Shown: positions 18,321 through 29,897, numbered from the stretch's first letter. The stretch is DNA of 56,026 bases from Sulfuriflexus sp. (GCA_023134145.1 JAGLUW010000028.1:1-56026); one strand, 5' to 3'. Program-made: numbers and translations. The notes: generated from the letters alone by a model not told the origin.

Positions 18321-19669
18321 GAAGATTCTTTTCCTTTGTTATTCAAGTAATCACGATCTTGTTGACGTAAACGTTCTAATTTAGCGGCAATCTTGTCTTC
18401 TAAACCTCTACGTACAGGTTGATAGTATTGCTGCGGTTCCATGCCATCAGGAAAATACTGTTCACCTGCTGCGTAACCTTCAGGCTCATCATGTGCATAC
18501 CGATAGCCTTTACCATAATCAAGATCATCCATTAAGGCCGTCGGTGCATTGCGTAAATGTAATGGCACTTCAAGACTATTGGATTGTTTTACTTCCGCCA
18601 TGACTTTATTAAAGGCTTTATAAATTGCATTACTCTTTGGTGCAACAGCTAAGTACCCTACTGCTTGAGCAAGCGCCAATTCCCCTTCAGGACTACCCAG
18701 TCGCTCTACGGTTTCCCATGCATCAAGTGAGATCGCTAATGCTCGCGGATCAGCATTACCAATATCTTCAGATGCCATGCGTACAACTCGTCGTGCGATA
18801 TAAAGAGGTTCACAACCACCGTCAAGCATGCGCGCCAGCCAATAAAGCGCTGCATCAACTGCTGAGCCACGTACTGATTTATGCAGTGCAGATATTTGAT
18901 CGTAAAAGGCTTCGCCACCTTTATCAAAACGTCGGACTCCGCCTTTAATGACTTCGCTGACCAAGGCATCATCAATGCCACCTTCTGCTTGCGCCAGTGA
19001 TGCCAATATATCTAATAAATTTAAGGCACGTCGCGCATCACCATCCGAGGCAACAGCTAACAGATTTAATTGTTCCGAGGAAATCATTAGCCCAGTCGTT
19101 CCTAGACCAACCTCGGTGTCATTTAAGCCACGCTCAAGAATCGTGACTAATTCATCAACCGCTAGTTGCTTTAAAACATAAACACGCGAACGAGATAACA
19201 AGGCATTGTTTAATTCAAATGAGGGGTTCTCAGTCGTCGCACCAATAAAAATGAATGTGCCATCTTCCACATAAGGTAAAAAGGCATCTTGTTGTGATTT
19301 ATTAAAACGATGTACTTCATCAACAAACAAAACTGTTTGTCGTCCCTCACCTTTCGCTTGTTGCGCTTGCTCTACCGCCGCTCGTATTTCCTTAACACCC
19401 GACAATACAGCAGAAAGACTTAAGAATTGCGCACGACAATTAGTCGCAATCATTCTCGCCAAGGTTGTTTTACCTGTACCAGGTGGCCCCCAGAACAACA
19501 TCGAATGCAGGTTGCCTGATTCAATTACAATTCGTAACGGCTTATCCGCGGCTAATAAATGTGTTTGACCATAAAAGTTTGATAAGTCTGTTGGGCGACA
19601 ACGATCGGCTAGCGGCCTGCTGCTATCAACTTGATCATTTGTAAATAAATCGGCGCGAGTATCCATCAT
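18317..19669 (-). CDS. rarA: RarA/MgsA, replication-associated AAA+ ATPase
   Basis: RarA is a clamp-loader-like AAA+ ATPase acting at stalled replication forks and interacting with SSB. The 450-aa protein has Walker A GPPGTGKTT (near 61-69), Walker B LFVDEVHRF (near 115-123), sensor 1 GATTENPSF and the C-terminal MgsA tetramerisation domain. Length is normal. It is 12 bp after lolA and overlaps crcB by 4 bp, in the standard gammaproteobacterial ftsK-lolA-rarA order. Confidence 0.95.
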   Translation of the reverse strand: MMDTRADLFTNDQVDSSRPLADRCRPTDLSNFYGQTHLLAADKPLRIVIESGNLHSMLFWGPPGTGKTTLARMIATNCRAQFLSLSAVLSGVKEIRAAVEQAQQAKGEGRQTVLFVDEVHRFNKSQQDAFLPYVEDGTFIFIGATTENPSFELNNALLSRSRVYVLKQLAVDELVTILERGLNDTEVGLGTTGLMISSEQLNLLAVASDGDARRALNLLDILASLAQAEGGIDDALVSEVIKGGVRRFDKGGEAFYDQISALHKSVRGSAVDAALYWLARMLDGGCEPLYIARRVVRMASEDIGNADPRALAISLDAWETVERLGSPEGELALAQAVGYLAVAPKSNAIYKAFNKVMAEVKQSNSLEVPLHLRNAPTALMDDLDYGKGYRYAHDEPEGYAAGEQYFPDGMEPQQYYQPVRRGLEDKIAAKLERLRQQDRDYLNNKGKESS

Positions 19670-19681
19670 TAATGAATTCGT

Positions 19682-20296
19682 TTATTCACCAATAACATCG
19701 ACATCTTTGGGTGGAATAAAATCAAAGCGTGCAGGATCAATCACTGGGTTGTGTTCGATCTTACTGAAATGCAATCGAGTCAATTGACCAAAGGCATCGT
19801 GTAGTTCCATGTTTATAAGACTTGCATCATCAAAGCCCAATACCAGCTTATCAAAACCTGATTCTTTTGCTATCGGTGTCAACTCAACCCATTGTAGATC
19901 CCGCTCTTCACCTAATTCTTTAATGATGAAGTTTTTCTCTATTGGCGTATCGCTACTTAATAATAATGCAGGCGTTGAACCCAATACACCATCAAGCGTT
20001 TTAACCGTGACTTGCTCGAGATCAACGTCGTACAACCATACCTTTTTACCATTTGATACAATTTCTTGCTCGTAGGGTTTTTTATAATCCCAACGAAAAC
20101 GACCGGGTCGGAGTAATAACATTTGACCACTGGTTTCTTGTAATACTTTGTTCTTTACGCCTACTACTTGCTGTGTAAAATCAGCACGCACCGAGGTCAC
20201 ATCCGTAAAGAATGCTTTTAACCTATCCATACCCGTTCCTGCTTGCGCCAAGCTGGAAATAGTTAAAACAAATAATATAACAACTGCTTTCAACAT
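19682..20296 (-). CDS. lolA: LolA, periplasmic lipoprotein chaperone
   Basis: LolA carries outer-membrane lipoproteins from LolCDE to LolB across the periplasm. The 204-aa precursor has a signal peptide (about residues 1-19, ending SLAQA) and family features SVRADFTQ and GRFRWDYKKPYEQ, the latter containing the conserved arginine-tryptophan region. It begins 2 bp after the ftsK stop, so it is likely translated with ftsK. Confidence 0.95.
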   Translation of the reverse strand: MLKAVVILFVLTISSLAQAGTGMDRLKAFFTDVTSVRADFTQQVVGVKNKVLQETSGQMLLLRPGRFRWDYKKPYEQEIVSNGKKVWLYDVDLEQVTVKTLDGVLGSTPALLLSSDTPIEKNFIIKELGEERDLQWVELTPIAKESGFDKLVLGFDDASLINMELHDAFGQLTRLHFSKIEHNPVIDPARFDFIPPKDVDVIGE

Positions 20297-20298
20297 AA

Positions 20299-22605
20299 TT
20301 ATGCCTCGGGTGGCGGTGGTGCAATCACCTCTCGCATCCCATTACTTTGTACTTCACTAACAACGCCAGTGCGTTCCATTTCTTCTATCATGCGTGCAGC
20401 ACGATTATAACCAACCTTCAATCGACGCTGTACACCCGAGATCGATGCGCGACGTGACTGCGTAACAATCGCCACTGCTTGATCATAAAGTGGGTCTGCA
20501 TCTTCTGCTGCGTCACTGTTTCCACCCGGCATGCCTGGCACACCATCGCCACTTGTTTCACTAACAATATCCTCAAGATAATCTGGGTCACCCTTACTTT
20601 TCAGATTATCAACAACTCGGTGTACTTCTTCATCAGAAACAAAGGCACCGTGTATACGTGTTGGTACGCCACTACCAGGTGCCATGTACAACATATCACC
20701 ATGCCCTAGTAGCTGTTCTGCGCCACCTTGATCAAGAATTGTTCGAGAATCAATTTTACTCGACACTTGAAAGGCGATACGCGTAGGAATATTCGCTTTA
20801 ATCAAACCGGTAATCACATCAACTGAGGGCCGTTGTGTCGCCAAAATTAAATGTATTCCTGATGCACGTGCTTTTTGTGCCAGTCTCGCTATCAACTCTT
20901 CTACCTTCTTACCTACGACCATCATCATGTCAGCAAGTTCATCAATAATGATAACCACAAACGGCAAATGTTCTAAGTTCGGAGGGGTCTCCTCGAGACC
21001 TTCCTCAGGTTTGAACAAAGGATCAGAAATAGGTTCACCGCTTTCTTCTGCTTCTTTGATTTTACGGTTATAGCTATTAAGGTGTCGCACACCTAAAGCC
21101 GCCATCAATTTATAGCGGCGTTCCATTTCTGCTACACACCAACGCAAGGCATTAGCGGCATCTTTCATGTCAGTCACGACGGGGGTTAATAAATGTGGAA
21201 TGCCGTCATAAATAGATAGCTCCAACATCTTTGGATCAACCATGATTAAACGTACGTCATGAGGCGTCGAGTTATAAAGCAGACTTAATATCATTGCGTT
21301 AATAGCAACCGACTTACCAGAACCGGTTGTCCCTGCTACTAACATATGCGGCATCTTACCAAGGTCATACACCTTAGGATAACCCGCAATGTCTTTACCC
21401 AATGCTATCGATAATAGTCCAGACTTATTGTCATCATATTCTTGTGAGTTAATGATCTCACTCAAGCGAACCATTTCACGATTTTCATTCGGCACTTCTA
21501 AACCGATTACAGACTTACCGGGTATCACTTCAACAATACGCACACTGATGGTTGCCAATGCGCGTGCAAGATCCTTAGCCAAATTACTAATCTGACTAAC
21601 CTTCACCCCTGCTGCAGGTTGCAATTCAAAACGCGTAATAACAGGACCGGGATGCACCGCAACCACTTCCGCTTCAATACCAAAATCACGCAACTTAATT
21701 TCAACCAACTGCGACATAGCCTCAAGCGCTTCGTTCGATACCTTATGAACATTCTCACTTGGTTCATCCAATAAAGACAATGGAGGTAATGGTGTGTCGT
21801 CTGCCGTATCAAACAACGGCACTTGACGTTCACGTTCAGCACGCGCGCTAACTTTGGGCGCAGGAATACTTTTTTCTATTACCGGTGGCTTACGCGTACG
21901 CGTAATTCGTTTAGCTTTTTCTACCGTCTCAGTGCGTTGTTGGCGCGCACGTCGGCCAGCAAGATATTCACGTAGGTTAGTTATTTGATGGCGGGTAGCA
22001 AATACCAACAAAATACTATACTTGCCCGTCACATCCATTAACCAGAACCAAGAAAGACCGGTAAACAAAGTGATACCAGCAAGGAACACGGCAAGTTGTA
22101 ATAAGGTTGCGCCTAAGAAACTAAATGCATCGGTTAAGCCACCGCCAACAAGCGTTCCTAATATACCTCCAGGGTTCGACGGCAATTGCAATTCAGGTTG
22201 TTGCACATGCAAGCTAGCAAGTCCGGCACCAGCTGCTAAGGTCAGTAAGAATCCGACTGCCCGCAAACCCAAATGCCATGCATCAAAGCCTTCTTCCTGA
22301 CGATCTCGGTATAACAACCAACCGCTATAGCCGAGCATCAACGGGAACAAATAGGCCATCAAACCAAATAAGTAGAGAAATACATCTGCAAACCACGCAC
22401 CAGAAATGCCACCCAGATTATTAATGATGCCGATCGTATCAACGGTATGAGACCAACCGGGATCAGAAATGCGATAACTGAGTAAACTGAGTAGCAGATA
22501 AACACTCACCGCCATGAAGATGAGCAAAGTCCCTTCACGCAAACCACGATGCGTATGAGGCTGAGCTGAAGAAGCTGTTGTTTTCTTACGTTTTACCTTA
22601 GCCAA
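20299..22605 (-). CDS. ftsK: FtsK, DNA translocase for chromosome segregation
   Basis: FtsK couples cell division to chromosome dimer resolution by pumping DNA toward dif. The 768-aa protein has four or five N-terminal membrane segments (about 25-180), a short charged linker (about 220-285), the RecA-like motor with Walker [10 protein letters not shown] (near 427), the Walker [12 protein letters not shown] segment, and a C-terminal winged-helix gamma domain (about 695-760) that reads KOPS sites. The best start is TTG at 22605 (MAKVKRKK); no ATG or GTG is seen just upstream, and the ribosome-binding site is weak. The linker is much shorter than in E. coli. Confidence 0.95.
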   Translation of the reverse strand: MAKVKRKKTTASSAQPHTHRGLREGTLLIFMAVSVYLLLSLLSYRISDPGWSHTVDTIGIINNLGGISGAWFADVFLYLFGLMAYLFPLMLGYSGWLLYRDRQEEGFDAWHLGLRAVGFLLTLAAGAGLASLHVQQPELQLPSNPGGILGTLVGGGLTDAFSFLGATLLQLAVFLAGITLFTGLSWFWLMDVTGKYSILLVFATRHQITNLREYLAGRRARQQRTETVEKAKRITRTRKPPVIEKSIPAPKVSARAERERQVPLFDTADDTPLPPLSLLDEPSENVHKVSNEALEAMSQLVEIKLRDFGIEAEVVAVHPGPVITRFELQPAAGVKVSQISNLAKDLARALATISVRIVEVIPGKSVIGLEVPNENREMVRLSEIINSQEYDDNKSGLLSIALGKDIAGYPKVYDLGKMPHMLVAGTTGSGKSVAINAMILSLLYNSTPHDVRLIMVDPKMLELSIYDGIPHLLTPVVTDMKDAANALRWCVAEMERRYKLMAALGVRHLNSYNRKIKEAEESGEPISDPLFKPEEGLEETPPNLEHLPFVVIIIDELADMMMVVGKKVEELIARLAQKARASGIHLILATQRPSVDVITGLIKANIPTRIAFQVSSKIDSRTILDQGGAEQLLGHGDMLYMAPGSGVPTRIHGAFVSDEEVHRVVDNLKSKGDPDYLEDIVSETSGDGVPGMPGGNSDAAEDADPLYDQAVAIVTQSRRASISGVQRRLKVGYNRAARMIEEMERTGVVSEVQSNGMREVIAPPPPEA

Positions 22606-23860
<1,255 letters not shown>

Positions 23861-23871
23861 AAAATTATAGG

Positions 23872-23905
23872 GAGTCCAGTGATAACCTTGTCACTGGACT
23901 CTTTC
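23872..23905. terminator. Bidirectional terminator between trxB and sensor kinase
   Basis: A perfect 11-bp stem (23872-23882 with 23891-23901) and 8-base loop, followed by TTT on the plus strand and an A/T-rich stretch on the minus side. It serves both convergent genes. Confidence 0.85.
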
Positions 23906-23907
23906 AG

Positions 23908-25719
23908 TTATTCTCCATTAACTTTTTTGTCTTTCTCAATTTCATGCATATCAGAAATATAAATACTAAATACCGACCCAACACCTTCGGTACTTTCAAC
24001 ATTAATAAAGCCACCTAATAATTCAGCAAAGCGCTGACTAATCGCTAGGCCAAGTCCTGTTCCTTCATAGTTACGCGATGCGCTACCTTCCGCTTGATAA
24101 AAATCATCAAATATATTTCGCAATTTATTCCGCGATATACCGATCCCCGTATCAATAACTCGAAAACAAAAATATTCCAAGTGTGAAAAGAATTCGATTG
24201 TAATGCTCCCTTTATTAGTAAACTTAATGCCATTCGCAATTAAGTTGACCAAAATTTGTCGTAACTTTTCATAATCTGAATTTATTATTGCAGGTTCAAC
24301 ACTAATGACTGATTCGAATTTAAGGTTTTTCTCTTTCGCTAATGGGATAAATGTTTCTTCCAAACTTTGAAAAAGGTCTACTATGTTTATAGAACTAATT
24401 TCAACATCAACCTTACCCGACTCGATTTTCGAAAGATCCAAAACATCATTAATTAACGACAATAAACCTTTTGCATTAACGAGAATAATATTAAGCTGCT
24501 TCTTCTGCTCTTCATTAACCTCACCGCTCATACCACGCCCGAGTATCTCAGAAAAACCAATAATCGAATTTAGCGGCGTACGTAACTCATGGCTCATATT
24601 AGCGAGGAAAGTAGACTTTGTTTGACTTGCCTTTAAAGCCTGATCACGCGTCAACGCTAACGATGCCGCTTGATGGCGAAGCTGGCGAGTTTGACTCTTT
24701 ACTTGACGACTAATTTCATCCTTTTGCTGCTCAAGTAGTTCAGTTCGTTGAAATATGGATTTTAATGACACATAAAGAAATAATGTAACCAACAGCCCTG
24801 TTAAAAATATAAGCAGTGGAAATATAAAATCAATTTCGTTCCAAAGTAGATTTTTAGTTACATGAAAATACACCGACTTATTTGAAAAGACAAAATCCCT
24901 TTCAACCCCCAACGAAAGTGAGAACAAAGGAGACTTTTCCCTTGTGTTTGTGGCATAAATTTCTTGCCCATCAAGCCAAACCTTATATTCCATACCCTCT
25001 GAGGAATCACCCTTAAAGCTCAAGAAGTCTTCTATATCAATCATGTACGAAAGTACACCATATAACTCATTACTATCTAAAGCCGATGCCGGAAACTCAT
25101 CCCCACCAGGAACCAAGGCATGAAGAATAAGTAACACGGGGCCGGGCGACATTTGAATTGGTTCAGAAATTGATAAGAATGAATCACGATGTATTTGCTT
25201 AAATGCATCTTGTACTTCTGGCAATGAACTTAAATCCTTACCGAACCACAAACTAGACTTAACTGTCTTGGGTTCATAATAATCAATCGGATAAATATGC
25301 TCTGAAATATTTTTATTTTCACCAAAAGAACTTATTTTATAACCGGTATAGCCCTCACTTTGCTTTATGGCTTCGAATTTTTGTTTATCTTTTTTATTGA
25401 TGACTTGAGCCAACATCACTCTACACAAAAAACTATTTCGTTCGACTACTGCTCGAGTGAATTGCTCAAATTCTTTTTCTGTCACTTCATTAGACGCATA
25501 AAAAAACTGCGCCAGATCTTCATCAACCTGAGTAACAAGCTTAAATCGATTTTCAATCAGAGAAAATGTTTTCTCAGCCTCGCGATGGAAATCTTTTTCT
25601 GCATCATCAACTGACACCTTCAGTCCCAACAAAAACACCAAAGCACTAAGACCTGCCCCCACGCCAAACAGCATGGATAGATATTTTGAATGTAATTTGT
25701 CTTTGCTAATTATTTTCAT
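23908..25719 (-). CDS. CHASE-domain sensor histidine kinase
   Basis: A 603-aa membrane histidine kinase. A transmembrane segment at about 14-35 leads into a periplasmic CHASE-type sensor domain (about 40-290) and a second transmembrane segment (about 297-318). A cytoplasmic coiled coil and a HisKA domain with H377 (MSHELRTPL) follow, then an HATPase domain (DTGIGISRNKL; GTGLGLAI). There is no receiver domain, so it needs a separate response regulator, which is not encoded beside it. It overlaps the upstream binding-protein gene by 14 bp, suggesting that the two products sense a ligand together. Confidence 0.9.
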   Translation of the reverse strand: MKIISKDKLHSKYLSMLFGVGAGLSALVFLLGLKVSVDDAEKDFHREAEKTFSLIENRFKLVTQVDEDLAQFFYASNEVTEKEFEQFTRAVVERNSFLCRVMLAQVINKKDKQKFEAIKQSEGYTGYKISSFGENKNISEHIYPIDYYEPKTVKSSLWFGKDLSSLPEVQDAFKQIHRDSFLSISEPIQMSPGPVLLILHALVPGGDEFPASALDSNELYGVLSYMIDIEDFLSFKGDSSEGMEYKVWLDGQEIYATNTREKSPLFSLSLGVERDFVFSNKSVYFHVTKNLLWNEIDFIFPLLIFLTGLLVTLFLYVSLKSIFQRTELLEQQKDEISRQVKSQTRQLRHQAASLALTRDQALKASQTKSTFLANMSHELRTPLNSIIGFSEILGRGMSGEVNEEQKKQLNIILVNAKGLLSLINDVLDLSKIESGKVDVEISSINIVDLFQSLEETFIPLAKEKNLKFESVISVEPAIINSDYEKLRQILVNLIANGIKFTNKGSITIEFFSHLEYFCFRVIDTGIGISRNKLRNIFDDFYQAEGSASRNYEGTGLGLAISQRFAELLGGFINVESTEGVGSVFSIYISDMHEIEKDKKVNGE

Positions 25720-26743
25720 GCAACCAATTCTTTACGATGGCTTTTCGCCGAGTAACATCATCAACATCTATGCCAGCCTTCACTAGCAGCTCTTTATTCT
25801 GGTAAAGCACCCAGTGCCGATTAATTGTGATCGGTATTCTTTTCACATCTGTTCCAGCAAGTATCTCTAAAGCCACTTCTGCAGCCCATTCACCTTGCTC
25901 TGATGCCCGCTTACGAACCCCCAGCATCGTAACTGGCATCATCCATTTATAAGTAGTCATGGTAAGAATCTTTCCTAATTCATTTACCTGACGCAGTGCA
26001 CGCTCATTATCCCAATTACGAATCCCCGCATTATTACCCAAAATAATGAAATCGGCTGTTTGTGCCTTAGCGAAACTAGCAAAGCCATCCAACCAAGCGC
26101 GCATATCTTTGACGAAAATAGGTCGCACATCAATGCCCAATCGTCCGTATATTCGAGCATATTGTTCATAATCTTTATGCTCTGTTAGAACATCGCCAGA
26201 CAAAAAGGCAATTTCTCTAACCCTGCCAATATTCCGCTGTGCGATTTCGAGCATGGTTTGAACAGGAGCGACCTCAACCATACCAGTCGCATTTTTGTAC
26301 GGATATCCATAGGCTTCTGCATCCCAATTAATACCGGCAAAGACAAAAGGAAGTTCAACGTTTTTATAGAAAACCTGTACAAGGTAACGTGATGCATTAT
26401 CATCTGATGCAATAACAATATCTGGCTTATAACTTTCAATTAGTTTTTTAGCTTGTAATGCTTTTTGCTGTATGAATTTAATTTCTGTATTACGTTTCGA
26501 ATCCATATAGAATTTTTTAAGTTCGCACTTACCTCGCAAAACACTTTCAACACCTGCTTCAATGCCATCATTCCATTCGTAACCTTGATGATAAGACATG
26601 ACATGCAAACATTTTGGTAGTGCATGCACTTCCGACACCGTTCCAAACAACAGCATAGTGCTAATAAAATAACTCAGAGGCACACAGAGAATTCTACCCA
26701 TAGAACCGAAACCTGTTATTGTTAGTTTCAAATAAATATCCAT
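25706..26743 (-). CDS. Periplasmic ABC-type substrate-binding protein (COG2984-like)
   Basis: A 345-aa exported binding protein with two Rossmann-like lobes (lobe features DIVIASDDNASRYLVQVF and DFIILGNNAGIRNW) resembling the ABC substrate-binding family COG2984. The signal peptide lies in the first 40 residues and may start at the second methionine (26701). No permease or ATPase gene is nearby. It is translationally coupled to a CHASE histidine kinase, so a role as a sensor accessory protein is more likely than transport. The ligand is unknown. Confidence 0.8.
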   Translation of the reverse strand: MDIYLKLTITGFGSMGRILCVPLSYFISTMLLFGTVSEVHALPKCLHVMSYHQGYEWNDGIEAGVESVLRGKCELKKFYMDSKRNTEIKFIQQKALQAKKLIESYKPDIVIASDDNASRYLVQVFYKNVELPFVFAGINWDAEAYGYPYKNATGMVEVAPVQTMLEIAQRNIGRVREIAFLSGDVLTEHKDYEQYARIYGRLGIDVRPIFVKDMRAWLDGFASFAKAQTADFIILGNNAGIRNWDNERALRQVNELGKILTMTTYKWMMPVTMLGVRKRASEQGEWAAEVALEILAGTDVKRIPITINRHWVLYQNKELLVKAGIDVDDVTRRKAIVKNWLHENN

Positions 26744-26808
26744 TGTTTTACGTAATTTCCACCACTATATACCCCTATTAATGACAAGTGAAACTAGAGT
26801 TTACATTG

Positions 26809-27945
26809 ATGTATGAAACTAAAATTATCACTTGTTTAGACGATATCCCTGCTCAACAATGGAATGCGCTGCAACTAGAAAACAACCCATTCATTAGTTA
26901 CGAATTTCTATCTGCACTTGAGAATTATGACTGTCTTCAAAAATGGGGCTGGCAAATTCGGTTTGTCTGTCTATATGAAGATAAATCATTGATTGCCTCT
27001 GTTCCTATGTACCTAAAAGATAACTCTTATGGGGAATTTGTTTTTGATTCAGCATGGGCTGATGCCTATAGCCGTCATGGGCTACGGTATTACCCTAAGC
27101 TTGTTGTTGCTGTTCCCTTTACACCCGCAACAGGTCCACGCTTATTGCTGCATAAAGATCATGCAAACTCAGAACTGCGTACGGAGTTAATTAACGCTAC
27201 ATTGGATTACGCAAAAACGATTGAAGTGTCATCTCTACACTACTTATTTACACCAGAGGCAGAAACAAATAACCTAGAAAAAGAAGGGTTACTGCGCCGC
27301 ACAGGTTGTCAATTTCATTGGCAAAATAATGCCTATACTAACTTTGATGACTTCCTTGCAAGCCTATCTTCAAAGAAGCGCAAACAAATTCGTAAAGAAC
27401 GTCGTGATGTAAATACTCAAGGAGTCGAAATTGAATTACTACATGGCAAAGACACGCAGTCTCATCATTGGGATGTGTTTTATAACTTCTACAAGTCAAC
27501 TTTCGCTCGAAAAAGTGGTTACGCCACGTTAACACGTGAATTCTTTGAAGCACTTTCTGAAAATATGCCTGATCAAGTTATCTTAGTGCTTGCAAAACAT
27601 AATGGTGAATACGTTGCCGCCACATTTAATCTTTTAGGTGACGACACACTCTATGGGCGTCACTGGGGCTGTTCAGAAACTTTTTCAGGCTTACATTTTG
27701 AATTATGTTATTACCAACTGATCGACTATTGTATAAAGCATGGCATTCAACGATTCGAGGCTGGCGCACAAGGTGAACACAAACTTAGCCGTGGTTTCTT
27801 GCCAACCCCGACATGGTCAGCGCATTGGCTTGCGCACCCTGAATTCAATCAAGTCATTGCTGAATTTTTACAACACGAACATAAAGGCATGCAGGATTAT
27901 ATGGATGTACTTGATGAGCACTCTCCTTTCAAAAACAAGCAATAA
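26809..27945 (+). CDS. COG3146-family (FemAB/GNAT-like) acyltransferase
   Basis: A cytoplasmic protein of about 378 aa of the COG3146/DUF482 family, which has a FemAB-like double GNAT fold. Visible features are IPAQQWNALQLENNPFISYEFL near the N-terminus, the SSKKRKQIRKERR segment at about 195-207, the RHWGCSE motif and the FEAGAQGEHKLSRGF motif near the C-terminus. The ATG at 26809 matches the family start better than the GTG at 26788, though neither has a strong ribosome-binding site. The substrate is unknown. It sits alone before a short repeat-like spacer. Confidence 0.8.
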   Translation: MYETKIITCLDDIPAQQWNALQLENNPFISYEFLSALENYDCLQKWGWQIRFVCLYEDKSLIASVPMYLKDNSYGEFVFDSAWADAYSRHGLRYYPKLVVAVPFTPATGPRLLLHKDHANSELRTELINATLDYAKTIEVSSLHYLFTPEAETNNLEKEGLLRRTGCQFHWQNNAYTNFDDFLASLSSKKRKQIRKERRDVNTQGVEIELLHGKDTQSHHWDVFYNFYKSTFARKSGYATLTREFFEALSENMPDQVILVLAKHNGEYVAATFNLLGDDTLYGRHWGCSETFSGLHFELCYYQLIDYCIKHGIQRFEAGAQGEHKLSRGFLPTPTWSAHWLAHPEFNQVIAEFLQHEHKGMQDYMDVLDEHSPFKNKQ

Positions 27946-27950
27946 CATTT

Positions 27951-27980
27951 CACCACAGAGGACACGGAGGTCTCAGAGAA
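27951..27980 (+). repeat. Single copy of a CACAGAGGACACGGAG-type interspersed repeat
   Basis: The sequence CACCACAGAGGACACGGAGG followed by TCTCAGAGAAA resembles the purine-rich CACAGAGG repeat found scattered between genes in many bacterial genomes. Only one copy is in the window, in the 106-bp gap before aat. The assignment is from memory of that repeat's look. Confidence 0.5.
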
Positions 27981-28051
27981 AATACACAATACAATCATTC
28001 TGTATTTATCTACACTCTCTACAACTTAATTGACTACATATTTTATAAATA

Positions 28052-28789
28052 ATGACATCAAAAAACACCATACAAAATCTATACTGGATCGATAGCGATG
28101 ATCCTGACGCCGAATTCCCACCGCTCGAATTTGCATTAACTGATCCCGATGGCCTGCTCGCCTTTGGTGGCGATCTATCTGTACCTCGTTTATTAAAGGC
28201 GTATCGGCTCGGTATTTTCCCCTGGTTTAGTGATGGTCAGCCGATCATGTGGTGGTCACCTGATCCCCGCACTGTTTTATTTCCGGAAGATTTAAACGTT
28301 TCACGTAGTCTTGCAAAAACATGTCGACAACGTCCTTACGAAATCACGCTTAACAAAGCTTTTAATAAAGTCATTCATGCTTGCGCGCAGCCACGCAGCG
28401 ATGATGAAGGCACTTGGATCACGGATGACATGCAACAAGCCTATTGCGCCCTACACGATGCAGGTCATGCTCATTCAGTTGAAGCCTGGCAAGATGGACA
28501 ACTTGTCGGCGGGCTCTATGGTATTGCCATCGGTCAAATTTTCTTTGGTGAATCTATGTTTGCTCGTGCCACGGATGCATCAAAGATTGCCTTCGTGCAT
28601 CTCGTCCGTCAACTACAGGCCTGGAACTTTCAACTTATCGACTGCCAAGTTGAGTCGGCACATTTACAAAGCCTAGGCGCTGGCCAATTATCGCGTACTG
28701 AATTCGCTAGTTATCTTGATAAATATTGTGAGGTCGAAGCAAATGGCGCAAACTGGCACGCAGATGTACTTACACTGGATGTCGATTAA
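28052..28789 (+). CDS. aat: Leucyl/phenylalanyl-tRNA-protein transferase
   Basis: Aat adds Leu or Phe from aminoacyl-tRNA to proteins with N-terminal Arg or Lys, marking them for ClpS/ClpAP (N-degron pathway). The 245-aa protein has the family motifs [13 protein letters not shown] (about 30-42), [20 protein letters not shown] (about 54-73) and the catalytic-core [18 protein letters not shown] segment (about 153-170). Length is normal. It is followed 2 bp later by bpt, giving both N-degron transferases in one unit. Confidence 0.96.
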   Translation: MTSKNTIQNLYWIDSDDPDAEFPPLEFALTDPDGLLAFGGDLSVPRLLKAYRLGIFPWFSDGQPIMWWSPDPRTVLFPEDLNVSRSLAKTCRQRPYEITLNKAFNKVIHACAQPRSDDEGTWITDDMQQAYCALHDAGHAHSVEAWQDGQLVGGLYGIAIGQIFFGESMFARATDASKIAFVHLVRQLQAWNFQLIDCQVESAHLQSLGAGQLSRTEFASYLDKYCEVEANGANWHADVLTLDVD

Positions 28790-28791
28790 TC

Positions 28792-29508
28792 ATGGGCTCT
28801 TTGCATCACGAATCATTGGACTTCTATTTAACACCCGAACACGAATGCAGCTATTTACCACAGCAGCAAGCAATGACCTTGTTCGCCGATCCATCGGTTT
28901 GTGTTGATACGGATTTATATAGTGAGTTAATCCAATACGGTTTTCGCCGCAGTGGTACGCATGTGTATCGGCCTCGTTGCCCAATGTGCGATGCCTGTAT
29001 TCCGATTCGCATTCCTGTTGATAACTTCGCCACCTCACGCAGCCAACGCCGCGTTTGGAAACGTAACCAAGATCTCACCATCACCACGGTTGCAGCTGAA
29101 TATAATGATGAACACTTCCAGCTATATCGCCATTATATGAGTACCCGTCATGCTGGCGGCGGCATGGATACACCTGAACCCGAAAAATACAGCGAATTTC
29201 TTATCAATCCCTATATCGATGCCCGTTTTTATGAATTTCGACTCGATCGTCAACTTCTCGCCGTTGCTACCGTGGATATGCTCAATAATGGTATTTCTGC
29301 GGTTTATACCTTCTTTGATCCCAGTGAAGCCGCCCGCAGCCTCGGTGGCATGGCGATCCTCTGGCAAATTGAGGAAGCACGTCGGCTTAATATCCCCTAT
29401 GTATATCTTGGCTATTGGATCAAGGAGTGTCAGAAAATGGTCTATAAAGACCAATATCGTCCATTTGAAGTCTTCCAAGAAGGTCACTGGCAAATCTACG
29501 AAAAATAA
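28792..29508 (+). CDS. bpt: Aspartate/glutamate leucyltransferase (ATE family)
   Basis: Bpt transfers Leu from Leu-tRNA to N-terminal Asp or Glu, the second bacterial N-degron transferase. The 238-aa protein shows the ATE family features: an N-terminal CSYLP segment, the GFRRSGTHVYRPRCPMCDAC region (about 45-65) with conserved cysteines, the SRSQRRV segment, the YMSTRHAGGGMD motif and the C-terminal YVYLGYWIKECQKMVYKDQY motif. It starts right after the aat stop and precedes clpA/clpS/infA. Confidence 0.94.
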   Translation: MGSLHHESLDFYLTPEHECSYLPQQQAMTLFADPSVCVDTDLYSELIQYGFRRSGTHVYRPRCPMCDACIPIRIPVDNFATSRSQRRVWKRNQDLTITTVAAEYNDEHFQLYRHYMSTRHAGGGMDTPEPEKYSEFLINPYIDARFYEFRLDRQLLAVATVDMLNNGISAVYTFFDPSEAARSLGGMAILWQIEEARRLNIPYVYLGYWIKECQKMVYKDQYRPFEVFQEGHWQIYEK

Positions 29509-29529
29509 TTATCCATTTAATTCAATGAG

Positions 29530-29573
29530 TTGACATTGTTTCACATCTTTACTCCTAAAGTGGCCTGCCACTT
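29530..29573 (+). promoter_or_regulatory. Possible promoter with perfect palindrome upstream of the 78-aa gene
   Basis: TTGACA at 29530-29535 matches the -35 consensus; 17 bases later the -10 region (TCCTAA) is weak. At the expected start site lies AAGTGGC-CT-GCCACTT (29558-29573), a perfect inverted repeat that may be an operator or a 5'-end stem. Confidence 0.45.
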
Positions 29574-29632
29574 GCACCGATACAGTTAGTAGTAACAAAC
29601 CCGTTCCGATGCAAAGATTAAAGGAGACGACC

Positions 29633-29869
29633 ATGTTGAGCTTTATCTACCGAATGATGAGAGAGTTTGAAATGGAACACGGCATGAAGCCAAACGTACT
29701 GCATTTAAGTAATGCGCACTTTGATAAATTACGTAATGATTTCCTCGATCCCGGTAATATTGAAGCAATAATTAGTCGTTTAGACATGGAAATTGTTATC
29801 GAAAAGAACTCACTGCATCCTCACCTATCGTGGATGGAATCTTCTTATCGTAAAGCTGCTTCCTTCTAA
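29633..29869 (+). CDS. Small hypothetical protein, 78 aa
   Basis: An unrecognised small cytoplasmic protein. The ATG at 29633 is preferred because AAAGGAG lies directly upstream; the earlier ATG at 29609 would cover that site. It begins with a hydrophobic/amphipathic segment (MLSFIYRMMREF), has a helix-rich middle and a short conserved-looking stretch around PNVLHLSNAHFDKLRNDF, and no cysteines or signal peptide. It has its own promoter-like sequence and terminator, so it is a single-gene unit inside the N-degron/translation block. Confidence 0.75.
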   Translation: MLSFIYRMMREFEMEHGMKPNVLHLSNAHFDKLRNDFLDPGNIEAIISRLDMEIVIEKNSLHPHLSWMESSYRKAASF

Positions 29870-29897
29870 AGAAGCAGTAAACGCACCACCAATAAGT

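Noticed and set aside
18317..18330. Fluoride riboswitch before crcB
   Set aside because: crcB overlaps the rarA stop, leaving no room for one.
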